This document shows positions 38,676 through 47,491 of a stretch of 64,000 nucleotides of DNA, one piece after another. The DNA lies in IMG/VR virus record IMGVR_UViG_3300017989_000082, positions 1-64,000 of that record; one strand, 5' to 3'. The position numbers and the translations under genes are program-made. Below the pieces are notes generated by a model. It had not been told where the DNA came from. It saw nothing but the letters and a program-made list of their open reading frames with translations, and did not search any database. The number at the start of each line of letters is the position of its first letter. Within the stretch, counting starts at the first letter, position 1. Source of the stretch: a virus.

Positions 38676-39142
38676 TGATTGCATTAACAGATGCCCAGCA
38701 AGGTGATTTGCGCGGCGCAATGTTGCAATACGCCATTCAGTTTCTTGGTAAATTTTATAAATGGGGCGGGGATGACCCTAGCGGTTTTGACTGTAGCGGC
38801 TTTGTCATTGAGCTAATAAAGGCTGTTGGTGCCCTTCCCCGCAGGGCCGATTATACCGCTGACGGTTTAATGAACCTCATGATTGGCTGCAAGGTGAATA
38901 ACCCTTCCCTCGGTTGCCTTGTGTTTTACGTTAACGACAATGGCCGAGCATACCATGTTGAGTTTTGCGCTACTGAATTGCTTTCCATTGGTGCCAGTGG
39001 TGGCGGCAGTAATACCCGCACTATTCAGGATGCCATCAACCAGAACGCATTCATAAAAGTTCGCCCCATTAAAAGGGGAGGTGCTAAAATGGTGTTTGTG
39101 GATGTTATTAAATATTTAGTTGACAAACAAAATTACCTGTGA
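38675..39142 (+). CDS. NlpC/P60-family endopeptidase (endolysin or tail lysin)
   Basis: 155 residues, start overlapping the previous stop. FDCSGFV holds the catalytic Cys40; the His is His94 in AYHVEFC. WGGDDPSG before the Cys is typical of the family, which cleaves peptide bonds in murein. The position next to a membrane protein and away from the tail genes favours endolysin. Confidence 0.85.
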   Translation: MIALTDAQQGDLRGAMLQYAIQFLGKFYKWGGDDPSGFDCSGFVIELIKAVGALPRRADYTADGLMNLMIGCKVNNPSLGCLVFYVNDNGRAYHVEFCATELLSIGASGGGSNTRTIQDAINQNAFIKVRPIKRGGAKMVFVDVIKYLVDKQNYL

Positions 39143-39185
39143 TAGATCAGTAACAGACAGGATTTAATACTGTTAAGGAGTTGCA

Positions 39186-40856
39186 ATGCCGAAAGAGTGG
39201 ACTGACTGTGTGGCGAGCTTGATCAAAAGCGGAACCCCTAAGGATTCCGCTTACGCTATTTGTACGGCCCAGTATAAAAAGAAGCACGGCAAACCGCCAC
39301 AGCGCCATGAAGAACTTTCAGTGGAGGAGAAGGCGCTCCTTGATGATTTCCTTGATAGGGAGGAAGAAATAATGGGAAAAGATATACAGAAGTATGATCG
39401 AAAATTCAAGATGCCATCAAGAGCCCTTTCAACCTGCGTTACCCTTCCTGTCAAACTCGCCGAAGACGACTTTGAAAAAGAGAAAACCGTAAAGATTCAA
39501 ATTATGCGGGAAGGCAAATGGGAACACCCGATGTATGGGAAGTTGGAATTTAACCAAAAGAAGTTTCGCAAATTTATCCGAAATTTTAACCTGAACATCC
39601 CACAAGAGCATATCGCTTATGATTTCAAGCACCGGCCGGACTGGGGGGCTGCGGCTTGGGTCAAGAAGTTTCATTCGAGTGGAGACAAATTCTTTGCAAC
39701 CGTGGAGCTTACGCCACGAGGATATAAGAGTTTAAAGGAAAGGGAGTTTATTTATTTTTCAACCGAATTCACTGACGAGTATCAAGATTACGAAACTGGT
39801 ACGAAACACGGCCCTTGTATTTTGGGCGGTGGCCTGACAAACAGACCCTTCATTAAAGACATGGACCCCGTACTTCTTTCAGAGGATGGAACGGAACAGG
39901 AATTCTCACCTTTGAGTGAGGACCGAAAGGAGGTTTCAGATCCAATGTTAAAAGAACTCATGAAAAAGTTGCAAGCCCTTGGCGAGAGCCTGAAGAAGCT
40001 TTCAGAGGGCGATGTGACAAAGGAAGACCTGACCGCGGCGACAGACAGCTTCAACGAGGTTGAGCAGGAATTTGCGGCAATCAAGCCCGAAGACCTGAAG
40101 GCCGAAGAGAACAGCGATGCCGCTGAGAAGCTGGAAGCGCTTGGCGAAAGCGTCAAGAAGCTTGGCGAGCAGATCAGCGAAGTCAAAGATGCTGAGAGCA
40201 TTGCCGGTGTCGAAAAGTACCTCAAGAAGCTGGAAGGTCGCTTCGAGAAACTGGAGCTCAAGGAAAAGACCGACGGTGACAACAAACCCCTCTCAGAAGA
40301 GAACGAGGCCCTGAAGGCCACGAACGCCAAGCTTTCCGAGGATGTTGAGAAGTTGAACGGCTCCGTGAAGGAGCTTGGCGAGAGCATCAAGGCCCTCCAG
40401 AAAAAAAACGAGGCCAATGACAAGCGGATTTATGAGGGCAGTATCGAAGCCTTCAAGAAGGAGCTTTCCGCCGATGGTCTCTGGCCCAGCGTCGTCGAAG
40501 AGTGTTCCGCTGTCCTTCACGCCTATGAGGGCCGTGGCACCACCGTCGTTACCCTCTCCGAAGATGTTACCACCGGCGAGGGCGACGAGAAGAAGACCGA
40601 AAAGGTCGAAAGCAAACTCAGTCTCCAGGATATCATTCGCCGAATTCTCTCCGCGATTCCCGAGGAAGGGCGTGTGAACCTGAGCGAGAACACCAAGGGC
40701 GCTGGCGGCGAAAAGCCGGGCGAGAACAAAATGCTTTCCGTTGAGGAAATCGAAGGCATCGCCAAGGAAAGAGAAAAATCCTATGGTGAAACGCTGGTTG
40801 AGCTCTCAATGGATCCGAAGTACAAGGACCGCATTGATCTTGGCGGCAATGTTTAG
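39186..40856 (+). CDS. Prohead protease/scaffold fusion (Mu gpI-like)
   Basis: 556 residues; AAGGAGTTGC upstream. Residues 1-40 hold the short WTDCVASLIKSG...AYAICT module seen at the start of other phage head proteins. Residues 85-230 resemble the Mu gpI protease (HPMYGKLEF..., AYDFKHRPDWGAAAWV, FIYFSTEF). Residues 260-450 are repetitive coiled coil (LGESLKKLSEG, LGESVKKLGE), a scaffold. Residues 500-556 are a charged tail. Protease and scaffold in one chain precede the capsid gene, as in Mu. Confidence 0.8.
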   Translation: MPKEWTDCVASLIKSGTPKDSAYAICTAQYKKKHGKPPQRHEELSVEEKALLDDFLDREEEIMGKDIQKYDRKFKMPSRALSTCVTLPVKLAEDDFEKEKTVKIQIMREGKWEHPMYGKLEFNQKKFRKFIRNFNLNIPQEHIAYDFKHRPDWGAAAWVKKFHSSGDKFFATVELTPRGYKSLKEREFIYFSTEFTDEYQDYETGTKHGPCILGGGLTNRPFIKDMDPVLLSEDGTEQEFSPLSEDRKEVSDPMLKELMKKLQALGESLKKLSEGDVTKEDLTAATDSFNEVEQEFAAIKPEDLKAEENSDAAEKLEALGESVKKLGEQISEVKDAESIAGVEKYLKKLEGRFEKLELKEKTDGDNKPLSEENEALKATNAKLSEDVEKLNGSVKELGESIKALQKKNEANDKRIYEGSIEAFKKELSADGLWPSVVEECSAVLHAYEGRGTTVVTLSEDVTTGEGDEKKTEKVESKLSLQDIIRRILSAIPEEGRVNLSENTKGAGGEKPGENKMLSVEEIEGIAKEREKSYGETLVELSMDPKYKDRIDLGGNV

Positions 40857-40953
40857 CTAACCTCCTCTGACGCGCACATGGTAAGGGTAACGATCAACAG
40901 GCAGGGCTAAACACGGTAAACTCTTAATACGAATGAAGGAGGTATAATATAAA

Positions 40954-41385
40954 ATGGCTGACCAAACCGACAACAGATACACATGGGGGAATCAGGTTGA
41001 TGGTTTTCTCCACACCTTCACCGCGGAGGGTGCCATCTCCAACAACCAGATCCTGGAATTAGGTACTGCGGGGCGGCAGGCAAAACCCCATACCACCACG
41101 CAGACTGTCGCCATCCTGGGTGTTGCCCATTCCGATGCCGCCGATGGTGAAGAAATCACGGTCGTGTGCAATGCGCCCATCCGGAAAGTTATTTCCGACG
41201 GCAACATTACCCGTGGGGAAGTGGTGATTCCGTCCGCCGCCACGGCTGGCCAGTGTGCCAGTCAGGCGTTTGCTGACGGTGAAACCCTTTATGGCGCGCT
41301 GGGTATTGCGCTTGAAACGGGCGATGAGGCAGGCGAACTGGTTCCGGTGCTGTGTTCCATGCCGGGTATCATTTCAAACGCTTAG
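40954..41385 (+). CDS. Head decoration protein (DUF2190-like)
   Basis: 143 residues; GAAGGAGG upstream. Beta-rich with the pattern EGAISNNQILELGT...VAILGVAHSDAADGE...LGIALETGDE. This resembles DUF2190-type capsid decoration proteins that trimerise on heads. It lies between scaffold and major capsid. Confidence 0.72.
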   Translation: MADQTDNRYTWGNQVDGFLHTFTAEGAISNNQILELGTAGRQAKPHTTTQTVAILGVAHSDAADGEEITVVCNAPIRKVISDGNITRGEVVIPSAATAGQCASQAFADGETLYGALGIALETGDEAGELVPVLCSMPGIISNA

Positions 41386-41397
41386 AGTCCATCCTGG

Positions 41398-41417
41398 TGC
41401 CCTCTGAGGGGCATTTT
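41398..41417 (+). terminator. Weak hairpin before the capsid gene
   Basis: TGCCC/GGGCA stem with T4 after it. Partial termination or processing here could tune the decoration-to-capsid ratio. Confidence 0.35.
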
Positions 41418-41466
41418 GATATGGTTTTAAGCATAACCTTGTAACTTTCCGAAGGAGGTTAATTAA

Positions 41467-42393
41467 ATGTATAACCGACAAATGGGTTATATTCATGATG
41501 ACAAGGTCCTCACAGCCTTGAGCATCAAATATGAGAATGCCGAGTACACCGGCAATATGTGGCTCCCGGAAATGGGTGTCGCAAAGGAAACCGGTAAGTA
41601 CAAGATCTACAACCGGGATGGCTGGTTCAAGGGTGCGCCCAAAAAGGCCGACGGTGCGATCACCGAAGAGGCCACGCTCAGCTACGATGAGGCGACTTAC
41701 TCTTGCTACGAACGGGCCATCAAGGATATTGTCACCGATCGGGCCATGCAGCATGCCGACGCCCCCATCAAGCCGAAGGCCGATACCGTGGAGTTTCTGA
41801 CTGAAAAGGTCATGCTCTCACAGGAGCTGGATCAGTGGCTCCTTATTGTCGGCACGCAGGGCTTGAATCAGGCTACCTACAAGACGGACCTGACTGCTGC
41901 CACCGCGTGGGATGGCGGGACCGCCCCTGATATTCTCGGCGACCTCTCCACTGCCATCAAGACCATTGCCAAGCGTATTGGCAAGCGCCCCAACCAGATT
42001 TCCTTTACCACCGATATTGCCGAGGCCGTTGCCCAGGATGACAAGATCATGGAAATCCTGAAGCATCACAGCACCGACATGATCACCGGTATGGGGCTGC
42101 CCGGCAGCCTGCGCTCCATGAAAATCATCATCACGGACGCGCTGGCCAATGAGGCTGACGAGGGCCTGACCGCCAGTTATGAGTACATCCTGAGCGACAA
42201 CATTGTGTGTGCCTATGTCAATACCGGGCACCAGTTGACGCTTGGCAGAACCTTTGTTTCCAAGAAATTCAAGGTTGCACGCTGGCGGGATGAAGACCGG
42301 GAAGGTGAGTTCATTAAGCTGAACAAGGTTTACGCGCCCAAAATCACCACGCTGGCCGCGGGCTACCTGTTCACGAATGGCACCAATCCCTAA
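41467..42393 (+). CDS. Major capsid protein
   Basis: 308 residues; CGAAGGAGG upstream, one of the strongest sites in the window. Starts MYNRQMGYIHDDKVLT. The order (protease-scaffold, decoration, this gene, connectors) and the length fit an HK97-fold capsid protein. GC-rich codon choice here matches the decoration gene and differs from the AT-richer genes nearby, as expected for highly expressed proteins. Confidence 0.8.
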   Translation: MYNRQMGYIHDDKVLTALSIKYENAEYTGNMWLPEMGVAKETGKYKIYNRDGWFKGAPKKADGAITEEATLSYDEATYSCYERAIKDIVTDRAMQHADAPIKPKADTVEFLTEKVMLSQELDQWLLIVGTQGLNQATYKTDLTAATAWDGGTAPDILGDLSTAIKTIAKRIGKRPNQISFTTDIAEAVAQDDKIMEILKHHSTDMITGMGLPGSLRSMKIIITDALANEADEGLTASYEYILSDNIVCAYVNTGHQLTLGRTFVSKKFKVARWRDEDREGEFIKLNKVYAPKITTLAAGYLFTNGTNP

Positions 42394-42495
42394 CCGGGGC
42401 GGGTGTTAACACTCAACACTCTGTCATAGGGGCAGTGGCGTAGGGCTGCTGCCCCGTATGGCGCAACGGTGTAATGCGATAAGGAGAAGCGACTC

Positions 42496-42687
42496 ATGAG
42501 TGAAAAAACACGTTATTTGTGGGGAACCACAAAGACCAACAAGATTCATGTCACCAATTACATTGATCTTGTTGCACAGTCTTCTGCCCCTGATGCCTAC
42601 CCCGGTAGACTCTACCGGGATGCAGACGGTAAATTACAACTGTGCGAGGATGGCACCAACTACGTTGAGGTCACAACCTCTTCATAA
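42496..42687 (+). CDS. Small virion-operon protein
   Basis: 63 residues; AAGGAGAA upstream. Beta-rich with PDAYPGRLYRDADGKLQLCEDG, reminiscent of short fibre modules. The leader contains a GGGGCAG/CTGCCCC hairpin (about 42430-42456) and a GTGTTAACAC dyad. Not recognised. Confidence 0.65.
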   Translation: MSEKTRYLWGTTKTNKIHVTNYIDLVAQSSAPDAYPGRLYRDADGKLQLCEDGTNYVEVTTSS

Positions 42688-42720
42688 CAACAGAAGGTTT
42701 CACTTTAGAAGGAGCTTGGT

Positions 42721-43029
42721 ATGAGGGTTATCGTAATGTTGGAGGCTGGAAAGTTTCACGATGGCAGTGGGTATATTTACCCTGAACAGGGTGAGGAGAT
42801 TGATTTGCCCGACGAAATGGCCGAAAGTGAAATCGCAGCGGGTAATGTTGTTTTGCCCGGCGAGTTGGAATCTGCTCTTCCCGGCAGAAAAAAGAAGGCC
42901 GCTGCTCCAGAACCTGACGATGATCCGGATGAAGATGAAGATGAAGGCGATGATCCGGAAGAAGATGACGAGCCAGAGTCCGAGCCGCCTAAGAAAAAGA
43001 AGAAAAAGAAGAAAAAAAAGGCGGCATAG
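42721..43029 (+). CDS. Charge-segregated head protein
   Basis: 102 residues; GAAGGAGC upstream. N-terminal 55 residues are a compact domain (MRVIVMLEAGKF...EEIDLPDEMAES) like short connector-associated proteins. The tail is an acidic run of about 30 residues followed by 10 Lys in a row. The polyampholyte tail could contact DNA or connector; function unknown. Confidence 0.7.
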   Translation: MRVIVMLEAGKFHDGSGYIYPEQGEEIDLPDEMAESEIAAGNVVLPGELESALPGRKKKAAAPEPDDDPDEDEDEGDDPEEDDEPESEPPKKKKKKKKKKAA

Positions 43030-43054
43030 GGCAACCTTGTGGGGGATAGTATAA

Positions 43055-43813
43055 ATGGCTAGGCCGTACTGTGAACTTGTTGATGTTAAACGCCTACTGA
43101 GGACAGCCGCCAAGAAGGTTAAGACTTCTGAGGCTTATCGGGATCTTGGCTACGACACGAACAATAGTGGCACAGTGCGGCTTACTGCCGTGTCTTTCCT
43201 TGACAGTTATGTTGGGGTTGAGCGCTTTGAGATTATTTTTCAGGCTGATTCAACCAATTTCGAGGTAACTGGCGAAGACATTGGATACCTTGGGAGTGGC
43301 AATATAGGCTCGGAGTTTTCGTGTCAATATTTCACCATTTCTCCTTTGCAGTGGGAGGGCACTCCTGAAGAGGGCGATATTGTTTATTTTGTCAGTAACT
43401 CCAACATTAGCGTCGATGATGCTAATGAATTCATTCTTGATCAAAGCATTTATATCAACAACTATATCGGAAAGACTTTTGGCGACACCACCAATCTCGA
43501 GTGGGAAGAAGATCTAGGCGCAGAGCAGCCGGAGATTCTTAAATATGCTTGCACATACCGGTCGGCATTTTACATATTTATTTCTGTTTATGCCGGTGCT
43601 GAGCTTGATGGAAGCCCCGTTACGCAGTGGCGCTCAACGGCTGAATCTGCTATTAAGCTTTACATAGCCAACAGAGATAACGAGGGCATACAGAGTGTTC
43701 CTCGCTGGAAAAGTCGCCAGATTCTTGCGAACACGCTGGGGGTTGATGGAAGCCCGTATGACAAAGAGTACTTGACCGACCTCGTTGAGGAAGACAGGAC
43801 CTATAACCGATGA
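43055..43813 (+). CDS. Probable head-tail connector
   Basis: 252 residues. The C-terminal two-thirds are helical with a Trp/Lys-rich end, as in HK97 gp6-like connectors. It lies between the head genes and the next connector. Sequence identity to a named family is not clear. Confidence 0.62.
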   Translation: MARPYCELVDVKRLLRTAAKKVKTSEAYRDLGYDTNNSGTVRLTAVSFLDSYVGVERFEIIFQADSTNFEVTGEDIGYLGSGNIGSEFSCQYFTISPLQWEGTPEEGDIVYFVSNSNISVDDANEFILDQSIYINNYIGKTFGDTTNLEWEEDLGAEQPEILKYACTYRSAFYIFISVYAGAELDGSPVTQWRSTAESAIKLYIANRDNEGIQSVPRWKSRQILANTLGVDGSPYDKEYLTDLVEEDRTYNR

Positions 43814-44280
43814 TAGGCTTTAAAACTCGCTTCAACAAAGCTGCCGCGATTAATCGCATCAAGAAGCTCCAAAATAACGAGCTTATGTTTACTCGGCCGC
43901 TAACGAAGGTTCAGGGGCGAATGAAGGAGCTTATGAATGAACGGTTTGATTCCTTCGAGGTATATAGGCCTCTTCTTAGCGATAACTATCGGCGCCGTAA
44001 AGATCTGGAAGGCAAACAGGTTGGCGAGAAAAGTGGGGCGCTGAAAGCAAATATCAGAAAAGGTGGACTCAATAAATCAATTATTATTGGTCCGAGAATC
44101 TCCAAGGCCGAATGGGAGATTAATCCCAATATCAATAAGAGTAGCCCGCTATATTTCCATCTCTGGTTAGCTAGAAAGGCAGGCCACGATCTTGTTGATA
44201 TGACCCCCTACGATATAGAAGAGCTTGTTTCAACATTTATAGTTGAAATGGGACTTCAAATTGCAAGGGTTTCAAAATAA
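43810..44280 (+). CDS. Head-tail joining protein (HK97 gp10-like)
   Basis: 156 residues, start overlapping the previous stop. Basic and helical, with LKANIRKGGLNKSIIIGPRI. Length, composition and position match the gp10/Mu gpG-like virion morphogenesis class. Confidence 0.65.
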   Translation: MIGFKTRFNKAAAINRIKKLQNNELMFTRPLTKVQGRMKELMNERFDSFEVYRPLLSDNYRRRKDLEGKQVGEKSGALKANIRKGGLNKSIIIGPRISKAEWEINPNINKSSPLYFHLWLARKAGHDLVDMTPYDIEELVSTFIVEMGLQIARVSK

Positions 44281-44765
44281 TGGCAAGAGATATTGACCTC
44301 GGCGGACTTGATAATGTTTTTGATAACGCCGCCAGAAATATTAAAGAGGTTTTTCAGCAATACGGGAAAGACGAGGCAGGTGTTCGTTTTTCCAGGATAT
44401 ACACTGAGGACGAACCAAACCCTCGCTCGCACTCATTGGCTATTGTACTTGATAACCACGAGCATCAGCTTCGTTCTTGGATTGGAAGACAGAAAAGAAA
44501 TTTCACAATAGTTATGAATTTTAACATTATTTACTATCACGAGCAGCCGGAGAATGATGCAAGAAAAAAAGAGGTTCAAAAGATCATTTGGGGAATATGC
44601 CAAATTCTTCTAAAGCATAATACCCTTAATGGCTTTTGTGATAGATTGGGTAGTACGGTTACGGGGTCTGAATATGTTCGTCGGCAAATTAACAATAATA
44701 TAATGTCGGCGGGATTGGTACGAGTAACACTGAGAAAGCTTCATACTGTAACTGATATTGATTAG
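44280..44765 (+). CDS. Tail terminator/completion-like protein
   Basis: 161 residues, start overlapping the previous stop. Alpha/beta with conserved-looking NFTIVMNFNIIYYHEQP core, as in tail terminators. Placed just before the tail tube gene, where this function is normally encoded. Confidence 0.62.
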   Translation: MARDIDLGGLDNVFDNAARNIKEVFQQYGKDEAGVRFSRIYTEDEPNPRSHSLAIVLDNHEHQLRSWIGRQKRNFTIVMNFNIIYYHEQPENDARKKEVQKIIWGICQILLKHNTLNGFCDRLGSTVTGSEYVRRQINNNIMSAGLVRVTLRKLHTVTDID

Positions 44766-44780
44766 AAGGAGGTGCCATAA

Positions 44781-46778
44781 ATGAGCGTAACAGCCGTTGG
44801 ACCTGCCGTTGGTGCGAGGGGCCAAGTTGGTATCTCTCAGGAAGGTGCATGGGGAAAAAAGCAACCTGCCCCAACTGCCTTTATTGAGATGACCGGCGAG
44901 GGGGTTGTCAGCGAGCTTGGCTCCCTGATTTCCAATTCGCTTCGTGCTGATCGGGCGATCCACAAAAGTATCCGCGGCATTGAATCCGCTGGCGGAGACA
45001 TCAATGTTGAAGTCACGGCCGAGGGGCTTGGCACCATGTTCAAGCATGCTCTTGGTCAAGTTGAAACCACACGGCTTGATTCCGCTTTTGTTCTGAAAGT
45101 AACCGATGGCAGCGTCACGAGTGCTGTCCTCACCATTACCACAGACGCAAGCGGATACGCCACAAACTTTGCCGTTGCCCTTACGGGTGGAACAGGGTCA
45201 GGAATTGACCAAGCCATTTCCGATACCACCGCCGATACCATTGCAGAGCTTATGGCTGCAATCAACGCAGGCGGCACAGGGTTGGCGGCATACAGTCCCA
45301 CCAGTTATGCCGGTGGTGGCACAGGGGAAACCCTACTGGCCGCGGATTATGCCGATGGAACCGATGCGAGTAACCTGCTTGAAGGTGTTACGGACATCGA
45401 GCTTATCGGTGGCCCCGGCGCAACCAAGGATTTCCTTGTATGCTTTGGCTGGGGAGTGTATCAGCATGTGATTGATGCTGCGCCCACTCTGCCTGCCGGG
45501 CTGACACTTGAAATCGGAAGAGACATTGCCGCGTTTACCTATGCCGGTGCCAAGGTTGACACCATGAACATCACTGCTGAAACCGGTGAGATTCTCACCG
45601 GCACTTTCGGCATGATGGCTAAGGGAGCAACCACAGCCAGCCGAGCCGTTGCCGCAAGTGGCAACACGGGCAATGCCAAAAATGCGCTTCGGCTGATTTA
45701 TGCAGGAGAAGAAGCTGCCTGCACTGTTGAGATTGACAAGGCCAATCACCAGTTCATTATTGACAGCGATGATGATGACGAGGATATCATCCTTGATATC
45801 AGCATTCCCTATGTTGATCCTGCAACGGGCATGGTCTACAATGTCGATACCATTGGTGGTCTTGTCAGCTATCTTAACAGCCTGAGCTACATCACGGCCT
45901 TTATTGCCAACTACACGGACCTTGATGCTGATTCCAGCTATCTGCTGGATGTTGGTCCCGTCAGCATTATCGCGGAAACGTGGTTGAATTTTGACACCAC
46001 CGATGTTGCCAGCCAGCCTGTAACATGGGGCGATTATATCGGTGAGGATTCCGGCACCAGTGTTGAAATCCTGTGTGATATTGTTGGCGCAGGGGCTCCT
46101 GGCGTGGCAACCATCCGGTTCAGTGGTGATGGCGGCAGTACATGGGGTGATACCTTCACCACCAGCGCCACCGTACCTACCGAGGCTCGCATCGCAAGCA
46201 ATGTGAACACTGGCTTCACCGTTTTCTTCCCGGATAACACGGCACTTCAGAGTGGCGACCAGTGGACCATTGAAACCTTCAAGCTTGCTGATTCCGCAAC
46301 GTACAGCGAGCTTGATCCATTTGCCGGGTTTGACGGTGCATTGACCATTGATGGCAGTGCCCAACCGGTCATGGCATGGAATTGCACACTGAACAACAAC
46401 ATCTATGCCGACAAGTATGATCTCGGTTCACGGCAGCGGGCAGCATTGCCCGAGCAGCGCCGCACGACCGAGGGCACCATGACGGTTGAGTTTGACAACC
46501 TTGATCTTTATCGCCGGTTTGTCAACAACACCGAGGGGAACCTGATCATTGTGTTCACGCATGATGATTACATCGCCAATCAGGATTACTCGGCGCTTGG
46601 TAATTCCAAGACAAATTATTCCCTTACCGTCAGGCAGCCGAAGATTCGCTATGATGGCACCACGCCGGTTATTGAGGATGAAGGCATCATTGAGGTTGAG
46701 ATGCCCTACACCAGCCTCCATGCCGACAGCGTGCCTGATCTGCGGATCACGCTGGTTAACAACACTCCCTGTATTTAG
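44781..46778 (+). CDS. Major tail tube protein with large insertion
   Basis: 665 residues; GAAGGAGG upstream. The ends resemble tail tube proteins (VGISQEGAWGKKQPAP...GEGVVSELGSL...LTLEIGRDIAAFTYAGAKVDTMNI...ETGEILTGTFGMMAKG). The middle (residues 115-225) and the stretch 310-500 look like inserted Ig-like or bacteriocin-like beta domains, which make it much longer than the usual 150-400 residues. Inserted domains would decorate the tail surface. Confidence 0.72.
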   Translation: MSVTAVGPAVGARGQVGISQEGAWGKKQPAPTAFIEMTGEGVVSELGSLISNSLRADRAIHKSIRGIESAGGDINVEVTAEGLGTMFKHALGQVETTRLDSAFVLKVTDGSVTSAVLTITTDASGYATNFAVALTGGTGSGIDQAISDTTADTIAELMAAINAGGTGLAAYSPTSYAGGGTGETLLAADYADGTDASNLLEGVTDIELIGGPGATKDFLVCFGWGVYQHVIDAAPTLPAGLTLEIGRDIAAFTYAGAKVDTMNITAETGEILTGTFGMMAKGATTASRAVAASGNTGNAKNALRLIYAGEEAACTVEIDKANHQFIIDSDDDDEDIILDISIPYVDPATGMVYNVDTIGGLVSYLNSLSYITAFIANYTDLDADSSYLLDVGPVSIIAETWLNFDTTDVASQPVTWGDYIGEDSGTSVEILCDIVGAGAPGVATIRFSGDGGSTWGDTFTTSATVPTEARIASNVNTGFTVFFPDNTALQSGDQWTIETFKLADSATYSELDPFAGFDGALTIDGSAQPVMAWNCTLNNNIYADKYDLGSRQRAALPEQRRTTEGTMTVEFDNLDLYRRFVNNTEGNLIIVFTHDDYIANQDYSALGNSKTNYSLTVRQPKIRYDGTTPVIEDEGIIEVEMPYTSLHADSVPDLRITLVNNTPCI

Positions 46779-46799
46779 CCGCGTGCAGGGGTTCACTAT

Positions 46800-46830
46800 G
46801 GCAGGGGCGGCTTCATCCACCGCCCCTGCC
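46800..46830 (+). terminator. Strong hairpin after the tail tube gene
   Basis: Eleven-bp perfect stem GGCAGGGGCGG/CCGCCCCTGCC (46800-46810 with 46820-46830). It lacks a true T run (ACTCTCCTTT), so it is partial terminator or mRNA-stability element. Confidence 0.6.
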
Positions 46831-46846
46831 ACTCTCCTTTAAGGGG

Positions 46847-47017
46847 GTGAGCGTGCTTGGAGTATTATGTAGTATGGTTAATTTTTTTGCCATTTATGCT
46901 ATTAACCAGATCACTCTTGCGCTTAATGCGGCTATGCCATTTTTATGCATTTGTTTACAATGGTACGTTCCGAGCCGAGGCAATGCAAATTGCCAAATGG
47001 CTCTGGAAGGTTTTTGA
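46847..47017 (+). CDS. Possible small hydrophobic ORF
   Basis: 56 codons from a GTG (TTTAAGGGG upstream) with a hydrophobic N-terminal half. It ends at GGT TTT TGA. The +1 frame past that point is open and leads in phase into the tail chaperone start at 47073. Either a small membrane protein or the N-terminal part of a frameshifted longer chaperone. Confidence 0.35.
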   Translation: MSVLGVLCSMVNFFAIYAINQITLALNAAMPFLCICLQWYVPSRGNANCQMALEGF

Positions 47018-47072
47018 ATACATATATGGAAAAGAAGAACTGAACGAACTGGTAGAACAAAGGAGACAAGAA

Positions 47073-47483
47073 ATGGCAGCTATTCACGGTGTACGGGCGG
47101 ATGAGGCGATTCCTTACATTTCCCAAACCCAAAAAGATGACCCTGAGGACGAGCTTGTTACATGGCAGGTGAAGTTTTTGACCGTCAGAGAATATGCCGA
47201 CATTCAGGATGAGCTCTTTAAGTCGAGCGGCATGGGCAAGAAGCGGGAAGAAAAATTTCTGCTTGGTAAACAGGCCATGTTGGCGCTCCGAAAAGGGCTT
47301 GTTGGGTGGAAAAATTTCAACTATTCCGATAAAACCCCTGTCGAGTGGGAAGACCCCAATAGGGGAAGGGATGCCGCCGACCGTGACAGAATCATGGATT
47401 CAAATCTGAACAAAATTCCCCCGGAGATCCGTAACGAATTGGCGGATTACATCCGAGGGGAGTCGCGGTTGGGGGAAGATTAA
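47073..47483 (+). CDS. Tail assembly chaperone (G-like)
   Basis: 136 residues from the ATG at 47073 (AAAGGAGACAAGAA upstream). Acidic helical protein with EYADIQDELFK...MLALRKGLVGWKNF, typical of G-type chaperones. It directly precedes a second frame that lacks a good start and then the tape measure. The end carries TTG GGG GAA (47469-47477), where a -1 shift would fuse it to the next frame. Confidence 0.75.
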   Translation: MAAIHGVRADEAIPYISQTQKDDPEDELVTWQVKFLTVREYADIQDELFKSSGMGKKREEKFLLGKQAMLALRKGLVGWKNFNYSDKTPVEWEDPNRGRDAADRDRIMDSNLNKIPPEIRNELADYIRGESRLGED

Positions 47484-47491
47484 CCCAAGCC

